Source of the DNA: Gammaproteobacteria bacterium
GTDB lineage: Bacteria > Pseudomonadota > Gammaproteobacteria > UBA9214
Direction of reading: 5' to 3'
DNA length: 15,357 nt
Assembly (NCBI GenBank): GCA_029864225.1
Contig: JAOTTU010000032.1
Location: forward strand, 1-15,357
Made by a program: the position numbers and the translations under genes
Notes under the pieces: model-generated
The model's input: only the letters and a program-made list of their open reading frames with translations
The model's database searches: none
What the model was told of the DNA's origin: nothing
Part shown: positions 1-6,611 of the stretch, piece after piece
Numbering within the stretch: position 1 is the stretch's first letter
Layout: the number at the start of each line of letters is the position of its first letter

Positions 1-588
1 CGCCTTTATGGGCGCTGCGAAATCCGGGTCACCCAGGGTGCCGGTAAAAGCACCATCCGGATCAGTGGCCAGGACACCACCACCGCCATATTGCATGCTG
101 ATTGGATGGTCGTTGGTCAGGTCCGTACCCAGCATGGGTACCGGTTCGCCGGTCATCACGCCAATGGCCGTTCCGTCAATTTCTCCACCTGTCGGGTTAT
201 AATTACCCGAGCCCGGCCCATTGATCACAACATCCATGGCCTGGGTACCGTCGTGGCAGGACAGACAGGCCAGTGACACCGATCCGACCTGTGCTTCCGT
301 AGAATCAAACGTGGGCGTCGCCAGTGTGGAATACTGGGTGTAGCTGCCGGGCGCTCCCAGCACCTTGTTCCACAACGGAACTGGGGCATTGACATCGGAG
401 CCGTGTGGTGTATGACAGAATACGCACACCTCATCGGTCGCCGCTGTACCACCCTGCCCCGCTCCGGCGGCCGTCAGATCGTGCTGACTGCCGACCACAC
501 CGGCCGAGACACTCCCTGCACAGGAGGCCAGAAATGCACCACCAAGCCATGCCTTCCAGTGTTGATTGAATACCTTCTTCGTGTTCAT
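1..588 (-). CDS. Exported multihaem c-type cytochrome, partial (3' end beyond window)
   Basis: The reading frame runs open from an ATG at 588 to the left edge, giving 196 codons with no stop, so the C-terminus is missing. Two CXXCH haem sites are visible: CVFCH at residues 55-59, followed by TPHG, and CLSCH at 108-112. A later NDHPISM (about 159-165) offers a His that could be an axial ligand. This pattern is typical of small periplasmic multihaem cytochromes. The N-terminus has basic residues, a short hydrophobic stretch and either a signal-peptidase I-like VSA-G site (about 27-30) or a lipobox-like L-A-S-C at 20-23, so soluble versus lipidated is unresolved. A GGGGGG tract sits 8-9 nt before the ATG. 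It is preceded by a promoter-like region with a GTGAC dyad at 699-713. The electron partner is unknown. Confidence 0.85.
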   Translation of the reverse strand, partial: MNTKKVFNQHWKAWLGGAFLASCAGSVSAGVVGSQHDLTAAGAGQGGTAATDEVCVFCHTPHGSDVNAPVPLWNKVLGAPGSYTQYSTLATPTFDSTEAQVGSVSLACLSCHDGTQAMDVVINGPGSGNYNPTGGEIDGTAIGVMTGEPVPMLGTDLTNDHPISMQYGGGGVLATDPDGAFTGTLGDPDFAAPIKA

Positions 589-669
589 GTCCCGATCCCC
601 CCAAGATGGTTTGAAATCATTTTGCCGCAGGCCATTCCATTCACCTGCACCCCTCATAACTTACCGTTT

Positions 670-675
670 ACTATA
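670..675 (-). promoter_or_regulatory. Candidate -10 box (TATAGT) for the partial cytochrome
   Basis: TATAGT reads on the minus strand and is centred 33.5 bp downstream of the centre of the dyad at 699-713. No good -35 box lies 17 bp upstream, as expected for an activator-dependent promoter. The inferred transcription start is near 663, giving a leader of about 75 nt. Confidence 0.45.
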
Positions 676-698
676 GTGAAGAGCGTCAGCCAAATGAT

Positions 699-713
699 AG
701 TGACTAAGTCACT
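699..713. promoter_or_regulatory. GTGAC dyad site 1 (candidate Crp/Fnr-family operator)
   Basis: AGTGACTAAGTCACT is a perfect 6+3+6 inverted repeat. Its position relative to the -10 box at 670-675 places its centre near -42 on the minus strand. Confidence 0.65.
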
Positions 714-790
714 GCAATCGGCGATTCCAATTGACTTAGATCATCAACGACAGGATTTTTCGGGAGCATAACTGAAATAGTCCTCGTCAC

Positions 791-805
791 TGTGACAAAG
801 TCACG
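791..805. promoter_or_regulatory. GTGAC dyad site 2
   Basis: TGTGACAAAGTCACG is a second copy of the dyad, with a perfect GTGAC-AAA-GTCAC core. Just upstream, GTCAC-T-GTGAC (786-796) shares its left arm, giving three alternating half-sites in a row. No convincing -10 box lies at the class II distance, though TATGCT (minus strand, 765-770) is 30.5 bp away. Confidence 0.6.
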
Positions 806-845
806 AAACACTACTATGCAAGCGATATTTCCACATCTCACTGAA

Positions 846-860
846 TGTGACAAAGTTACT
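846..860. promoter_or_regulatory. GTGAC dyad site 3
   Basis: TGTGACAAAGTTACT is a third copy of the dyad with one mismatch between the arms (GTGAC against GTTAC). It overlaps the palindrome at 858-872, so binding to one could exclude the other. Confidence 0.5.
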
Positions 861-872
861 CAATCATTGAGT
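858..872. repeat. Perfect 15-bp palindrome ACTCAA-TCA-TTGAGT
   Basis: This is a 6+3+6 inverted repeat with the same architecture as the GTGAC dyads but a different half-site. It is also bracketed by a direct repeat AGTTACT at 854-860 and 870-876. It may be an operator for a second regulator. No function can be assigned from sequence. Confidence 0.45.
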
Positions 873-1062
873 TACTACTATGACGGCGCGCTGAATTGCA
901 TTTCGACGCCAGTAGATGCACGCGCAAAAGTATCGCAATACTGTTTGTTACTCGTACAGGTGAACGCTACAAGCGGGATGGATGAATCGGAGAATAATTC
1001 TAAAGATAAAATAGTACGACTGCAGTGCAGTACAGACAGACTAATTTACACCTGGATCGATC

Positions 1063-1737
1063 CTAGATGCGGACACCACTGACCAGTTCTTCAAGCGCAC
1101 TGATATTGACCAGGTCAATTCGTTTCCTGGAAAGTCTGAGCCAGCCCTTATTTTCAAGATTCTTGAGGTAGCGGCTGATAACTTCCCGCGCCGTCCCGAG
1201 CTCATAGGCAAGTTCGCGGTGAGATGCTTCCACGAAGTCCGTATCCGAGCGATTCTCAAGCAACCACCTCACCATACGGATCTCTACATTCCGCATGGTA
1301 ACTGCCTCCAGCAGCATGATCATGTTACGTATACGCCCGCCGAATACGTGACAGACGTAGTCACGAAATCCCTTGGATTGATCGAATGCGGTAGAGAAAT
1401 CCCGTTTGGGGATCAATATCGCCTGCGTCTCGGCTTCGGTAATTGCATTTGCCGGGTAACGGCCACCGGCAAGCAATACCGACGTCGTCAGGCTGCAGGT
1501 TTCCCCGGCTTGCAGGCGATACAACACCATTTCCCTGCCACTCTCGAAGGCCTTGTAGACACGGGTGGCACCATCGAGAACGAGAATGTAGTTCTTGCAA
1601 GCGTCACCATCTTGAAAGACATCAAAATCGGCCGGCAGAACCACTTCGCTCGCTCGACTGGAAACTTCTAACCACACCGGATCATTCACTGCTTTCAGGT
1701 CCGGAAACAGGTCCAGCCATTCAGGTAATGCACTCAT
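1063..1737 (-). CDS. Crp/Fnr-family transcriptional regulator
   Basis: The 224-aa protein has the usual family length: an N-terminal cyclic-nucleotide-binding-like beta-barrel (about 15-125), a dimerisation helix (about 130-160) and a C-terminal winged helix-turn-helix (about 165-215). The recognition helix reads TAREVISRYLKNLE. R184, E185 and R189 align with the E. coli CRP residues that contact GTGA half-sites. The four-cysteine N-terminal iron-sulphur motif of FNR is absent, and the cAMP-phosphate RSA motif is replaced by a GRYPANA stretch, so cAMP binding is unlikely. Single cysteines sit at 47, 81 and 129. The signal is unknown. A strong GAGGGGGAGG ribosome site precedes the ATG. The gene lies within the cytochrome locus, and I infer that it controls the GTGAC dyads. 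Confidence 0.9.
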   Translation of the reverse strand: MSALPEWLDLFPDLKAVNDPVWLEVSSRASEVVLPADFDVFQDGDACKNYILVLDGATRVYKAFESGREMVLYRLQAGETCSLTTSVLLAGGRYPANAITEAETQAILIPKRDFSTAFDQSKGFRDYVCHVFGGRIRNMIMLLEAVTMRNVEIRMVRWLLENRSDTDFVEASHRELAYELGTAREVISRYLKNLENKGWLRLSRKRIDLVNISALEELVSGVRI

Positions 1738-1769
1738 CTAGCCGCCTCCCCCTCTCAAGAACAAAGCCT

Positions 1770-1799
1770 TTTATAAGTATAGTGGATAACGGACTGCAA
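1770..1799 (-). promoter_or_regulatory. Weak candidate promoter of the Crp/Fnr gene
   Basis: On the minus strand, TTGCAG (1799-1794) and TATAAA (1775-1770) are 18 bp apart. An overlapping TATACT (1781-1776) is an alternative -10. No GTGAC dyad is present here, so there is no sign of direct autoregulation. The 94-bp gap after the NHL gene also allows co-transcription. Confidence 0.3.
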
Positions 1800-1831
1800 T
1801 AACCACAATTCAATCTGCTTGCATCAGATCC

Positions 1832-2914
1832 TCATGGCAGCTTCCACGCGCCAAGAAATCCTTCTGTCTCACCCAGTTGGGCCGGTCGATAGACATCCAG
1901 CTTGCGAAAATACTGGTCCACCATGTAGACACGCCCGTCCTCATCGACGTCGATACCTGCGGGTAACATGTACACGGCTCGGTCAAACTTCTCCGAGCGC
2001 TCCCCGACAAACAGCAGCAATTGTCCATCAGGGTCGAATATCTGGAAATTTCCGTGAGCAGCATCACTGATATAGATGTTGCCATCCTGGCCGATCCCCA
2101 CGCCTTTTGGGCGTGCAAATTGCCCGTACATGCGGCCCAGCCCACCGATTTCTCTTATAAAGCTGCCGTCCTGGTTAAGGACCTGAACGCGAAAATTTCC
2201 GCCATCCACGATATACAGCATGCCATCAGGACCCACCTCGATATCACGCGGCAGATTGAACTGCCCGGGCTGTTCCCCACGCGTGCCGATATCGTACAGG
2301 TGCTCGCCTGACTGGACATCAAATACGCGTACCCGGTGTGCAGTGCTACTGACACCACCCGTGTCTACGGCAAATATTCGCCGGCCTTCCGTATCAACGG
2401 CCACATGCGACAGGCGCTCGAACCATTCCTGACCCCCCACCCCCTTAAGAAAGCGGCCTGACTGGTCATAGATCATGATCTTCCGGGTGGTACCATCGGC
2501 GACATAGAGATTGCAGTCGGCATCGGTATCAAGACCGAGCGGCTTGCGCAGTACTCCAGGCTCCTCTGTTCCAATCTCATAAAAGCGTTGCCCAGGCACA
2601 TCGAAGGTCATCACACTGCGTTGAACGGTGTCACTGACAAATACCTGCCCCTGACAGGCGGCCACATCAAAGGGCTTGGCAAGCGCCTTTCCACTCTCCG
2701 ATTCGCCAGTCAGCATGCGGCGCATGCGGGCCTCCCGGTCCGGTTGCTGGATGCTCCCACTTGCCTGCACCGTTCGTTCGAATACAAAACGCGGCTGTTC
2801 CGGTGGAGGCGGGAAATAGAGTGGTGCAGTAACTGCAGCGGTCTGTTCCGGCGTGGACGCACAGCCACTGATCAGCATCAACAACAGCAGGTATCCTGAC
2901 ACGACATAGCGCAT
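1832..2914 (-). CDS. NHL-repeat beta-propeller lipoprotein
   Basis: I take the ATG at 2914 as the start because it gives a clean lipoprotein signal, with the lipobox I-S-G-C ending at Cys18 and a GGTGAA element about 10 nt upstream. The open frame extends 23 codons further upstream without a signal peptide. Ala follows the cysteine, so outer-membrane sorting is expected by the +2 rule. The 360-aa protein carries repeated NHL units of the type D/G-x-x-G-x-x-Y-V-x-D and RVQVLNQDG, forming a propeller that fills almost all of the mature chain. NHL propellers usually serve as binding platforms and no catalytic residues are evident. It is divergent from the cytochrome operon and adjacent to the regulator, so I infer a scaffold or sensor role on the same exported redox system. 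Confidence 0.85.
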   Translation of the reverse strand: MRYVVSGYLLLLMLISGCASTPEQTAAVTAPLYFPPPPEQPRFVFERTVQASGSIQQPDREARMRRMLTGESESGKALAKPFDVAACQGQVFVSDTVQRSVMTFDVPGQRFYEIGTEEPGVLRKPLGLDTDADCNLYVADGTTRKIMIYDQSGRFLKGVGGQEWFERLSHVAVDTEGRRIFAVDTGGVSSTAHRVRVFDVQSGEHLYDIGTRGEQPGQFNLPRDIEVGPDGMLYIVDGGNFRVQVLNQDGSFIREIGGLGRMYGQFARPKGVGIGQDGNIYISDAAHGNFQIFDPDGQLLLFVGERSEKFDRAVYMLPAGIDVDEDGRVYMVDQYFRKLDVYRPAQLGETEGFLGAWKLP

Positions 2915-3076
2915 GGCGTTTATATTCACCGGGTTGGTAGATGACAGCAGTACACTATACTCACAGAATAGAAGAGCTGACAAACAACATTCCTGACGGC
3001 CATTCTCAGACCAAAGATTATATATTTATTCATATCAGGCTGCAGCCATGGTCAGCCTGCGTGTTGTACCCGGTAT

Positions 3077-3091
3077 TGTAACAAAGTCACA
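3077..3091. promoter_or_regulatory. GTGAC dyad site 4, in front of the cytochrome/propeller operon
   Basis: TGTAACAAAGTCACA has one arm mismatch (GTAAC against GTCAC). The flanking bases extend the symmetry to TTGT...ACAA. Its centre is 32.5 bp upstream of the centre of a -10 box in the operon direction. Confidence 0.65.
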
Positions 3092-3113
3092 AAGACAGGA
3101 CGGGTGCAACATT

Positions 3114-3119
3114 TACATT
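3114..3119 (+). promoter_or_regulatory. Candidate -10 box (TACATT) of the cytochrome/propeller operon
   Basis: TACATT matches four of six consensus bases, including the important first TA and last T. No -35 box lies 17 bp upstream. Together with the dyad at 3077-3091 it forms a class II-like activator promoter. Transcription would start near 3126, leaving a leader of about 93 nt. Confidence 0.4.
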
Positions 3120-3218
3120 AGAAGAATATAATAATCATTGGATTTTCAGCCGCAAGCTCTCAATGGCTGTGGGCACTGACCGTAACCAGCAGCCTGGCGT
3201 GCAGCCCGGCACCATACA

Positions 3219-4370
3219 ATGATGCAAGCACTGATACTTTTGTTAGCACCCCTGTTCCTGCTGCTACCCGGCACTACTGCTGCCGAAACAGAATCAGGAC
3301 CTGCCAGGTGGTATGCCGATTACTGTTCCGTATGCCATGGAGAAAAGGGCGATGGCAGTTCACATGCCATGCAGGGACTGCAGCCGCCACCACGTGATTT
3401 CACTATTGCCGGAGTCAAATCCCAACTGACGCGTGAGCGCATGATTGACGCGGTGAGAAACGGCAGGCCAGGTACAGCAATGACCGCCTGGAACAGCCAA
3501 TTGAGTGACGACCAGGTCGCCGCACTGGTTGACTATATTCGGATAAACTTCATGAAAGCAGAGGCGACACCATCCGCAATGGTGGCCGAACACGGAACGC
3601 TGGCTGGACGCGGGATAGTGGCTGGAAGCGGGACGGTGGCTGAAAGCGGCAAGTCAATCTATGCCCTGACCTGCTCGGTCTGCCATGGGGAGGACGGCTC
3701 CGGTGCGTTGTGGGGCAAGACATCACTCAAGCCGGCACCCGTCAATTTCCGGGAGGCCGATCCGCAGCGTGCACTGACCCGGGAACGCATGATCGCATCT
3801 GTGACATACGGGCGCCCGGGCACTGCCATGACCGCCTACAGCACGCAATTGTCTGAACAGCAGATCACCGCTGTCGTGGACTACATTCGCACAAGCTTTA
3901 TGACCGCAAAGCCGGACAGACCGGCCGGTGCTATCCCCGAAGAGACTGTACATGCCGCTACCACTGTGGGTACGGCGGTATTACATGGCATGCCGAGGGA
4001 TACCTATACCAGCGCCCCTGACACCAGCGGTAAACCCGATCTTCCCCTGCCGGCCAACCTGGCGGGTAACATCGAAACCGGGATGGCATTTTATCTGCAG
4101 AACTGCACGGCTTGCCATGGCAACGAAGGTGACGGCAACGGCCCCCGCGCCTACTTTATCTTCCCCAAGCCCCGCAATTTTCTGCTGCCGGCGAACCAGG
4201 CACGCCTGAACCGGCCAACGCTGTTCAGGGCAATCAAGGAGGGGATACCGGGTCGTGAGATGCCCGCGTGGGGCAAGGTGCTTTCAGACCAGCACATTGC
4301 TGACATTGCCGAGTATGTATTTCAGACCTTCACCAATCCCGACTCCCCGGGTGACGTAATGGCCAGGTAA
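3219..4370 (+). CDS. Periplasmic trihaem c-type cytochrome
   Basis: The 383-aa protein has a signal peptide (about 1-22, ending TTAAA) and three class I cytochrome c domains. Their haem sites are CSVCH (36-40), CSVCH (152-156) and CTACH (296-300). Candidate axial Met residues are M88 and M204 (both in GRPGTAMTA) and M348 (REMPAW). Domains 1 and 2 are close tandem copies, sharing LTRERMI, GRPGTAMTA and VDYIR, while domain 3 is more diverged. The 1-2 linker is built of hexapeptide repeats. ATG codons at 3219 and 3222 are both possible, and no clear ribosome site is seen. It is the first gene of the plus-strand run and is preceded by the dyad promoter. It should carry electrons in the periplasm with unknown partners. 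Confidence 0.9.
   Translation: MMQALILLLAPLFLLLPGTTAAETESGPARWYADYCSVCHGEKGDGSSHAMQGLQPPPRDFTIAGVKSQLTRERMIDAVRNGRPGTAMTAWNSQLSDDQVAALVDYIRINFMKAEATPSAMVAEHGTLAGRGIVAGSGTVAESGKSIYALTCSVCHGEDGSGALWGKTSLKPAPVNFREADPQRALTRERMIASVTYGRPGTAMTAYSTQLSEQQITAVVDYIRTSFMTAKPDRPAGAIPEETVHAATTVGTAVLHGMPRDTYTSAPDTSGKPDLPLPANLAGNIETGMAFYLQNCTACHGNEGDGNGPRAYFIFPKPRNFLLPANQARLNRPTLFRAIKEGIPGREMPAWGKVLSDQHIADIAEYVFQTFTNPDSPGDVMAR
3576..3647 (+). repeat. Four 18-bp tandem units coding the inter-domain linker
   Basis: Four consecutive 18-nt units (3576, 3594, 3612, 3630) encode AMVAEH, GTLAGR, GIVAGS and GTVAES. The last three units are closely similar, with a core of GTGGCTG or CTGGCTG, while the first is diverged. 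They lie exactly in the linker between haem domains 1 and 2, in frame, so unit gain or loss would change linker length without breaking the gene. Confidence 0.75.
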
Positions 4371-4375
4371 AGCTG

Positions 4376-5059
4376 ATGATATCCTTGAAAATGACACACG
4401 CCGGTGAACCCTGGATGCTCCCGGCAATCCGGTGGCAGGCGGGCACTCTGGCGTTACTGTGGTTGCTGGCAGGTATGCTGGCACCTGCGGCCGGCGCCAC
4501 TGAAACGACGGATACCACGGCCGCATACATCGAGCAGGCACAAATCGCCTTCGACCGGGCGGATATCATCGGCGCCATCGGATGGTACCGCAAGGCCGCT
4601 GAGCTGGACGATGCGACGGCGCAGACCCGGCTGGCCTACTTGCTGGACAGCTCCGAGGCAAATGAGGAGGCTGTTGAGTGGTATCGCAGGGCCGCAGAAC
4701 AGGATTCGGCCGAGGCTAAATACGGCCTGGCAAAGATGATTGCATCCGGCGAGGGTGTAGCACAGGATTTTCAGCAGGCGCTTGACTGGTACACACAGGC
4801 CGCCCGGCAAGGCTATCATCCGGCCATCCGGGTGCTGGCACTGGTTAACGAGAAAGGCCAACTGGGACTCGCAATTAATTATGCACAGGCGGTTTCCTGG
4901 TTGAACGCCGGTGCGGCCACCAATGACACGTGGTCAATACAGCGCCTGGCACAGGCCTATCGCAGGGGGGAACTGGGCCTGAGGATTGACAGGGAACAGG
5001 CTGCCCTGCTGGAATCCAGGCTGCCAGCGGACACGCCGGCAGCTGCATCCGGTGAATAA
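4376..5059 (+). CDS. Exported Sel1-repeat (TPR-like) protein
   Basis: The 227-aa protein begins with a signal sequence (hydrophobic core about 22-38, ending PAAGA near 41). Helical Sel1-like repeats follow: AIGWYRKAAELDDATAQ (about 66-82), AVEWYRRAAEQDSAEAK, ALDWYTQAARQGYHPAI and AVSWLNAGAATND. Such repeats form a superhelix for protein-protein contacts. No catalytic residues are expected. It starts 5 nt after the upstream cytochrome stop, with AGGTAA as a modest ribosome site. Later in-frame ATG codons at 4391 and 4415 would also retain the signal peptide. Placement between two cytochromes suggests an assembly or scaffold role in the periplasm, which is inference only. Confidence 0.85.
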   Translation: MISLKMTHAGEPWMLPAIRWQAGTLALLWLLAGMLAPAAGATETTDTTAAYIEQAQIAFDRADIIGAIGWYRKAAELDDATAQTRLAYLLDSSEANEEAVEWYRRAAEQDSAEAKYGLAKMIASGEGVAQDFQQALDWYTQAARQGYHPAIRVLALVNEKGQLGLAINYAQAVSWLNAGAATNDTWSIQRLAQAYRRGELGLRIDREQAALLESRLPADTPAAASGE

Positions 5060-5093
5060 ATCCACTGCCGTACGGCGCCTAACAGACCAAGCC

Positions 5094-5432
5094 ATGATAG
5101 ATACCTGTAACAGAAATCCGGCAACAGCGGCAATTCGGCTTCTGCTGCTTGCTGCCACGCTGCTGTTGTCTCCGCTGACGGCTGTCGATGCGGCGGATGT
5201 CTTCAAGGGCAAGACAGTCTATGAAAGCTATTGTGCGGGTTGTCACGGACCTTCTGGCCGCGGTGAAATGCCCGGCACACCCAATTTCACCCGCGGCCAG
5301 CAGCTGATACGCCCTGATCTTTCCTTGTTTGCTGCAATCAGCACCGGCAAGAATGCCATGCCCGGCTTTCGCGGTATTCTAACCGAGAATGAGATGCTCG
5401 ATGTCATCACCTACATAAGAACCTTCTATTAA
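5094..5432 (+). CDS. Small periplasmic monohaem cytochrome c
   Basis: The 112-aa product has a signal peptide (hydrophobic 13-30, ending VDA-A near 33), one haem site CAGCH at 47-51 and a candidate axial Met89 in KNAMPGF. This is the minimal class I cytochrome fold. The ATG at 5094 is chosen because it directly precedes the signal peptide. A GTG at 5052 overlapping the Sel1 stop is an alternative, and neither has a good ribosome site. The stop overlaps the next start as TAATG, indicating translational coupling to the propeller gene. It resembles the cytochrome at 9570-10025 (shared P-x-F-x-x-G and TGK-x-AMP), suggesting duplication. Confidence 0.85.
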   Translation: MIDTCNRNPATAAIRLLLLAATLLLSPLTAVDAADVFKGKTVYESYCAGCHGPSGRGEMPGTPNFTRGQQLIRPDLSLFAAISTGKNAMPGFRGILTENEMLDVITYIRTFY

Positions 5433-6592
5433 TGAATCCTGCATATAACCGCTGGCTGGCAAGCACTGCCACCCTGTTAGTCGCTGCGCTCCTGCTGGCG
5501 ATCCTTTCCGCCTGTTCCGACCGGGACACGCAGACCACGGCAGTTGAAGACGCAGCTACCCAACAGGAACCGCCATCACCAACTGCCGCCCCCAGGCCAG
5601 TGAAACTGCCACGCGTGCTCGAGAGTTTCGAGGTCGGTAATGAGGTGTATGTTCGCTCGCTTGCCATAGATGCAAAGACCGCAGGGCTCTGGGTAGGCAC
5701 ATCGACCGGTGTCCTGGAAATTGACCTGGCGACCAACGGCCTGCGCAACACCTTTACCCGTGCCGACGGCCTGGCGAATGAATATGTGTTCGCGATCTTT
5801 ATCGACAGCCAGGGATATAAGTGGTTTGGCACCAATGCCGGTGGCGTTTCTCGCTATCGCGACGGCGAATGGACAGTCTATTTTCCAATGCACGGACTGG
5901 CCGACTACTGGATCTATTCATTTGCCGAACAGCAGGACGGTCCACTGTGGATCGGCACCTGGGCGGGCGCCAATAGCGTCGATCTCGGCACCATGAAATT
6001 CACGACCTATGTCAAGGAACTGATCAACGAGTGGGTATACGCAATCGATATCGATTCGCGGGAGCGCGTCTGGTTTGGCACCGAGGGCGGAATTTCCCTG
6101 TTTGACGGCAAGACCTGGCGCCACTGGACACACGCAGACGGCCTGGGTGCCCCCAATACCGACGATCTGCCCGCAAGTCCGAACACCGGGCTGGGCACGC
6201 GTTCGCGTCATGACCTCGGCGTGCTGCTGCAAGGCAGTGAAACCTATAACCCCAACTATGTATTCTCGCTCATCGTGGATAACCAGGATCGCGTCTGGGC
6301 CGGCACCTGGGGAGGTGGCATCGGGGTTTTTGATGGCCAGCAATGGCGCAACTATACCACCCGTGACGGCCTGGCCGGGAATATCGTCTACTGCATGGCG
6401 CGTGACGCGGATGGCGTCTTCTGGTTCGGCACCAATCGCGGCCTGACACGTTATGACGGCACCGCCTGGCACACCTATAACCATAGCAATGGCTTGCTGG
6501 AAGATAATGTCTATGCCATAGCCACTACGGCCAGTGGTGACATCTGGGTTGGCACCAAACGCGGCGTCACGCGTATCGGCCTGCAACCATGA
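5432..6592 (+). CDS. Reg_prop seven-bladed beta-propeller lipoprotein
   Basis: The 386-aa protein has a lipoprotein signal (lipobox L-S-A-C, Cys28, followed by Ser, so outer-membrane sorting is expected) and a Pro/Thr-rich spacer (about 30-60). Seven copies of the W-x-G-T-x-x-G blade motif follow, for example LWVGTSTG (86-93), KWFGTNAG, LWIGTWAG, VWFGTEGG, VWAGTWGG, FWFGTNRG and IWVGTKRG. This repeat family (two-component regulator propeller) is best known as the periplasmic sensor of hybrid histidine kinases, but no kinase is attached here. A loop of about 34 residues (238-271) ending at YNPNY (272-276) separates blades 4 and 5 and recurs in the next gene. It sits between a cytochrome and its paralogue in one operon. 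Confidence 0.88.
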   Translation: MNPAYNRWLASTATLLVAALLLAILSACSDRDTQTTAVEDAATQQEPPSPTAAPRPVKLPRVLESFEVGNEVYVRSLAIDAKTAGLWVGTSTGVLEIDLATNGLRNTFTRADGLANEYVFAIFIDSQGYKWFGTNAGGVSRYRDGEWTVYFPMHGLADYWIYSFAEQQDGPLWIGTWAGANSVDLGTMKFTTYVKELINEWVYAIDIDSRERVWFGTEGGISLFDGKTWRHWTHADGLGAPNTDDLPASPNTGLGTRSRHDLGVLLQGSETYNPNYVFSLIVDNQDRVWAGTWGGGIGVFDGQQWRNYTTRDGLAGNIVYCMARDADGVFWFGTNRGLTRYDGTAWHTYNHSNGLLEDNVYAIATTASGDIWVGTKRGVTRIGLQP

Positions 6593-6611
6593 TTATCTGG
6601 AGAACTCACGA

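Larger units (their letters stand above)
589..1062. promoter_or_regulatory. 474-bp gene-free regulatory region with clustered dyads
   Basis: This AT-rich stretch lies between the regulator gene and the partial cytochrome gene, both on the minus strand. It holds three copies of the GTRAC-WWW-GTYAC dyad, one further 15-bp palindrome and a -10-like box for the cytochrome. A perfect ACTGCA-G-TGCAGT inverted repeat (about 1018-1030) lies just past the regulator stop codon but has no T-tract. A 96-codon plus-strand frame begins inside one of the dyads and has no ribosome site, so I do not call it a gene. Confidence 0.6.
2915..3218. promoter_or_regulatory. 304-bp divergent intergenic region
   Basis: It separates the NHL lipoprotein gene (leftward) from the six-gene cytochrome/propeller run (rightward). 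It holds an AT-rich tract (about 3012-3036), one GTGAC dyad and a matching plus-strand -10 box. For the leftward gene, TATAGT on the minus strand (about 2955-2950) is a weak -10 candidate. I see no convincing gene here. Confidence 0.6.

Noticed and set aside
792..1082. 96-codon plus-strand frame between the partial cytochrome and the regulator
   Set aside because: It begins inside an operator dyad, has no ribosome site, overlaps the regulator gene's end and resembles no known protein.
3165..3222. Possible 19-residue leader peptide whose TGA overlaps the cytochrome ATG
   Set aside because: No ribosome site or regulatory codon run. An ATGA overlap alone is weak evidence.
3128..3300. Out-of-frame lipoprotein-like stretch (WLWALTVTSSLAC) just before the trihaem cytochrome
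   Set aside because: It has no ATG, GTG or TTG start, the lipobox order is not canonical, and the frame soon turns into unlikely Cys/Arg-rich sequence inside the cytochrome gene.
5918..6586. Long minus-strand frame (222 codons) opposite the first propeller gene
   Set aside because: It is an antisense shadow of a strongly supported repeat protein with high third-position bias. It has no ribosome site or domain.
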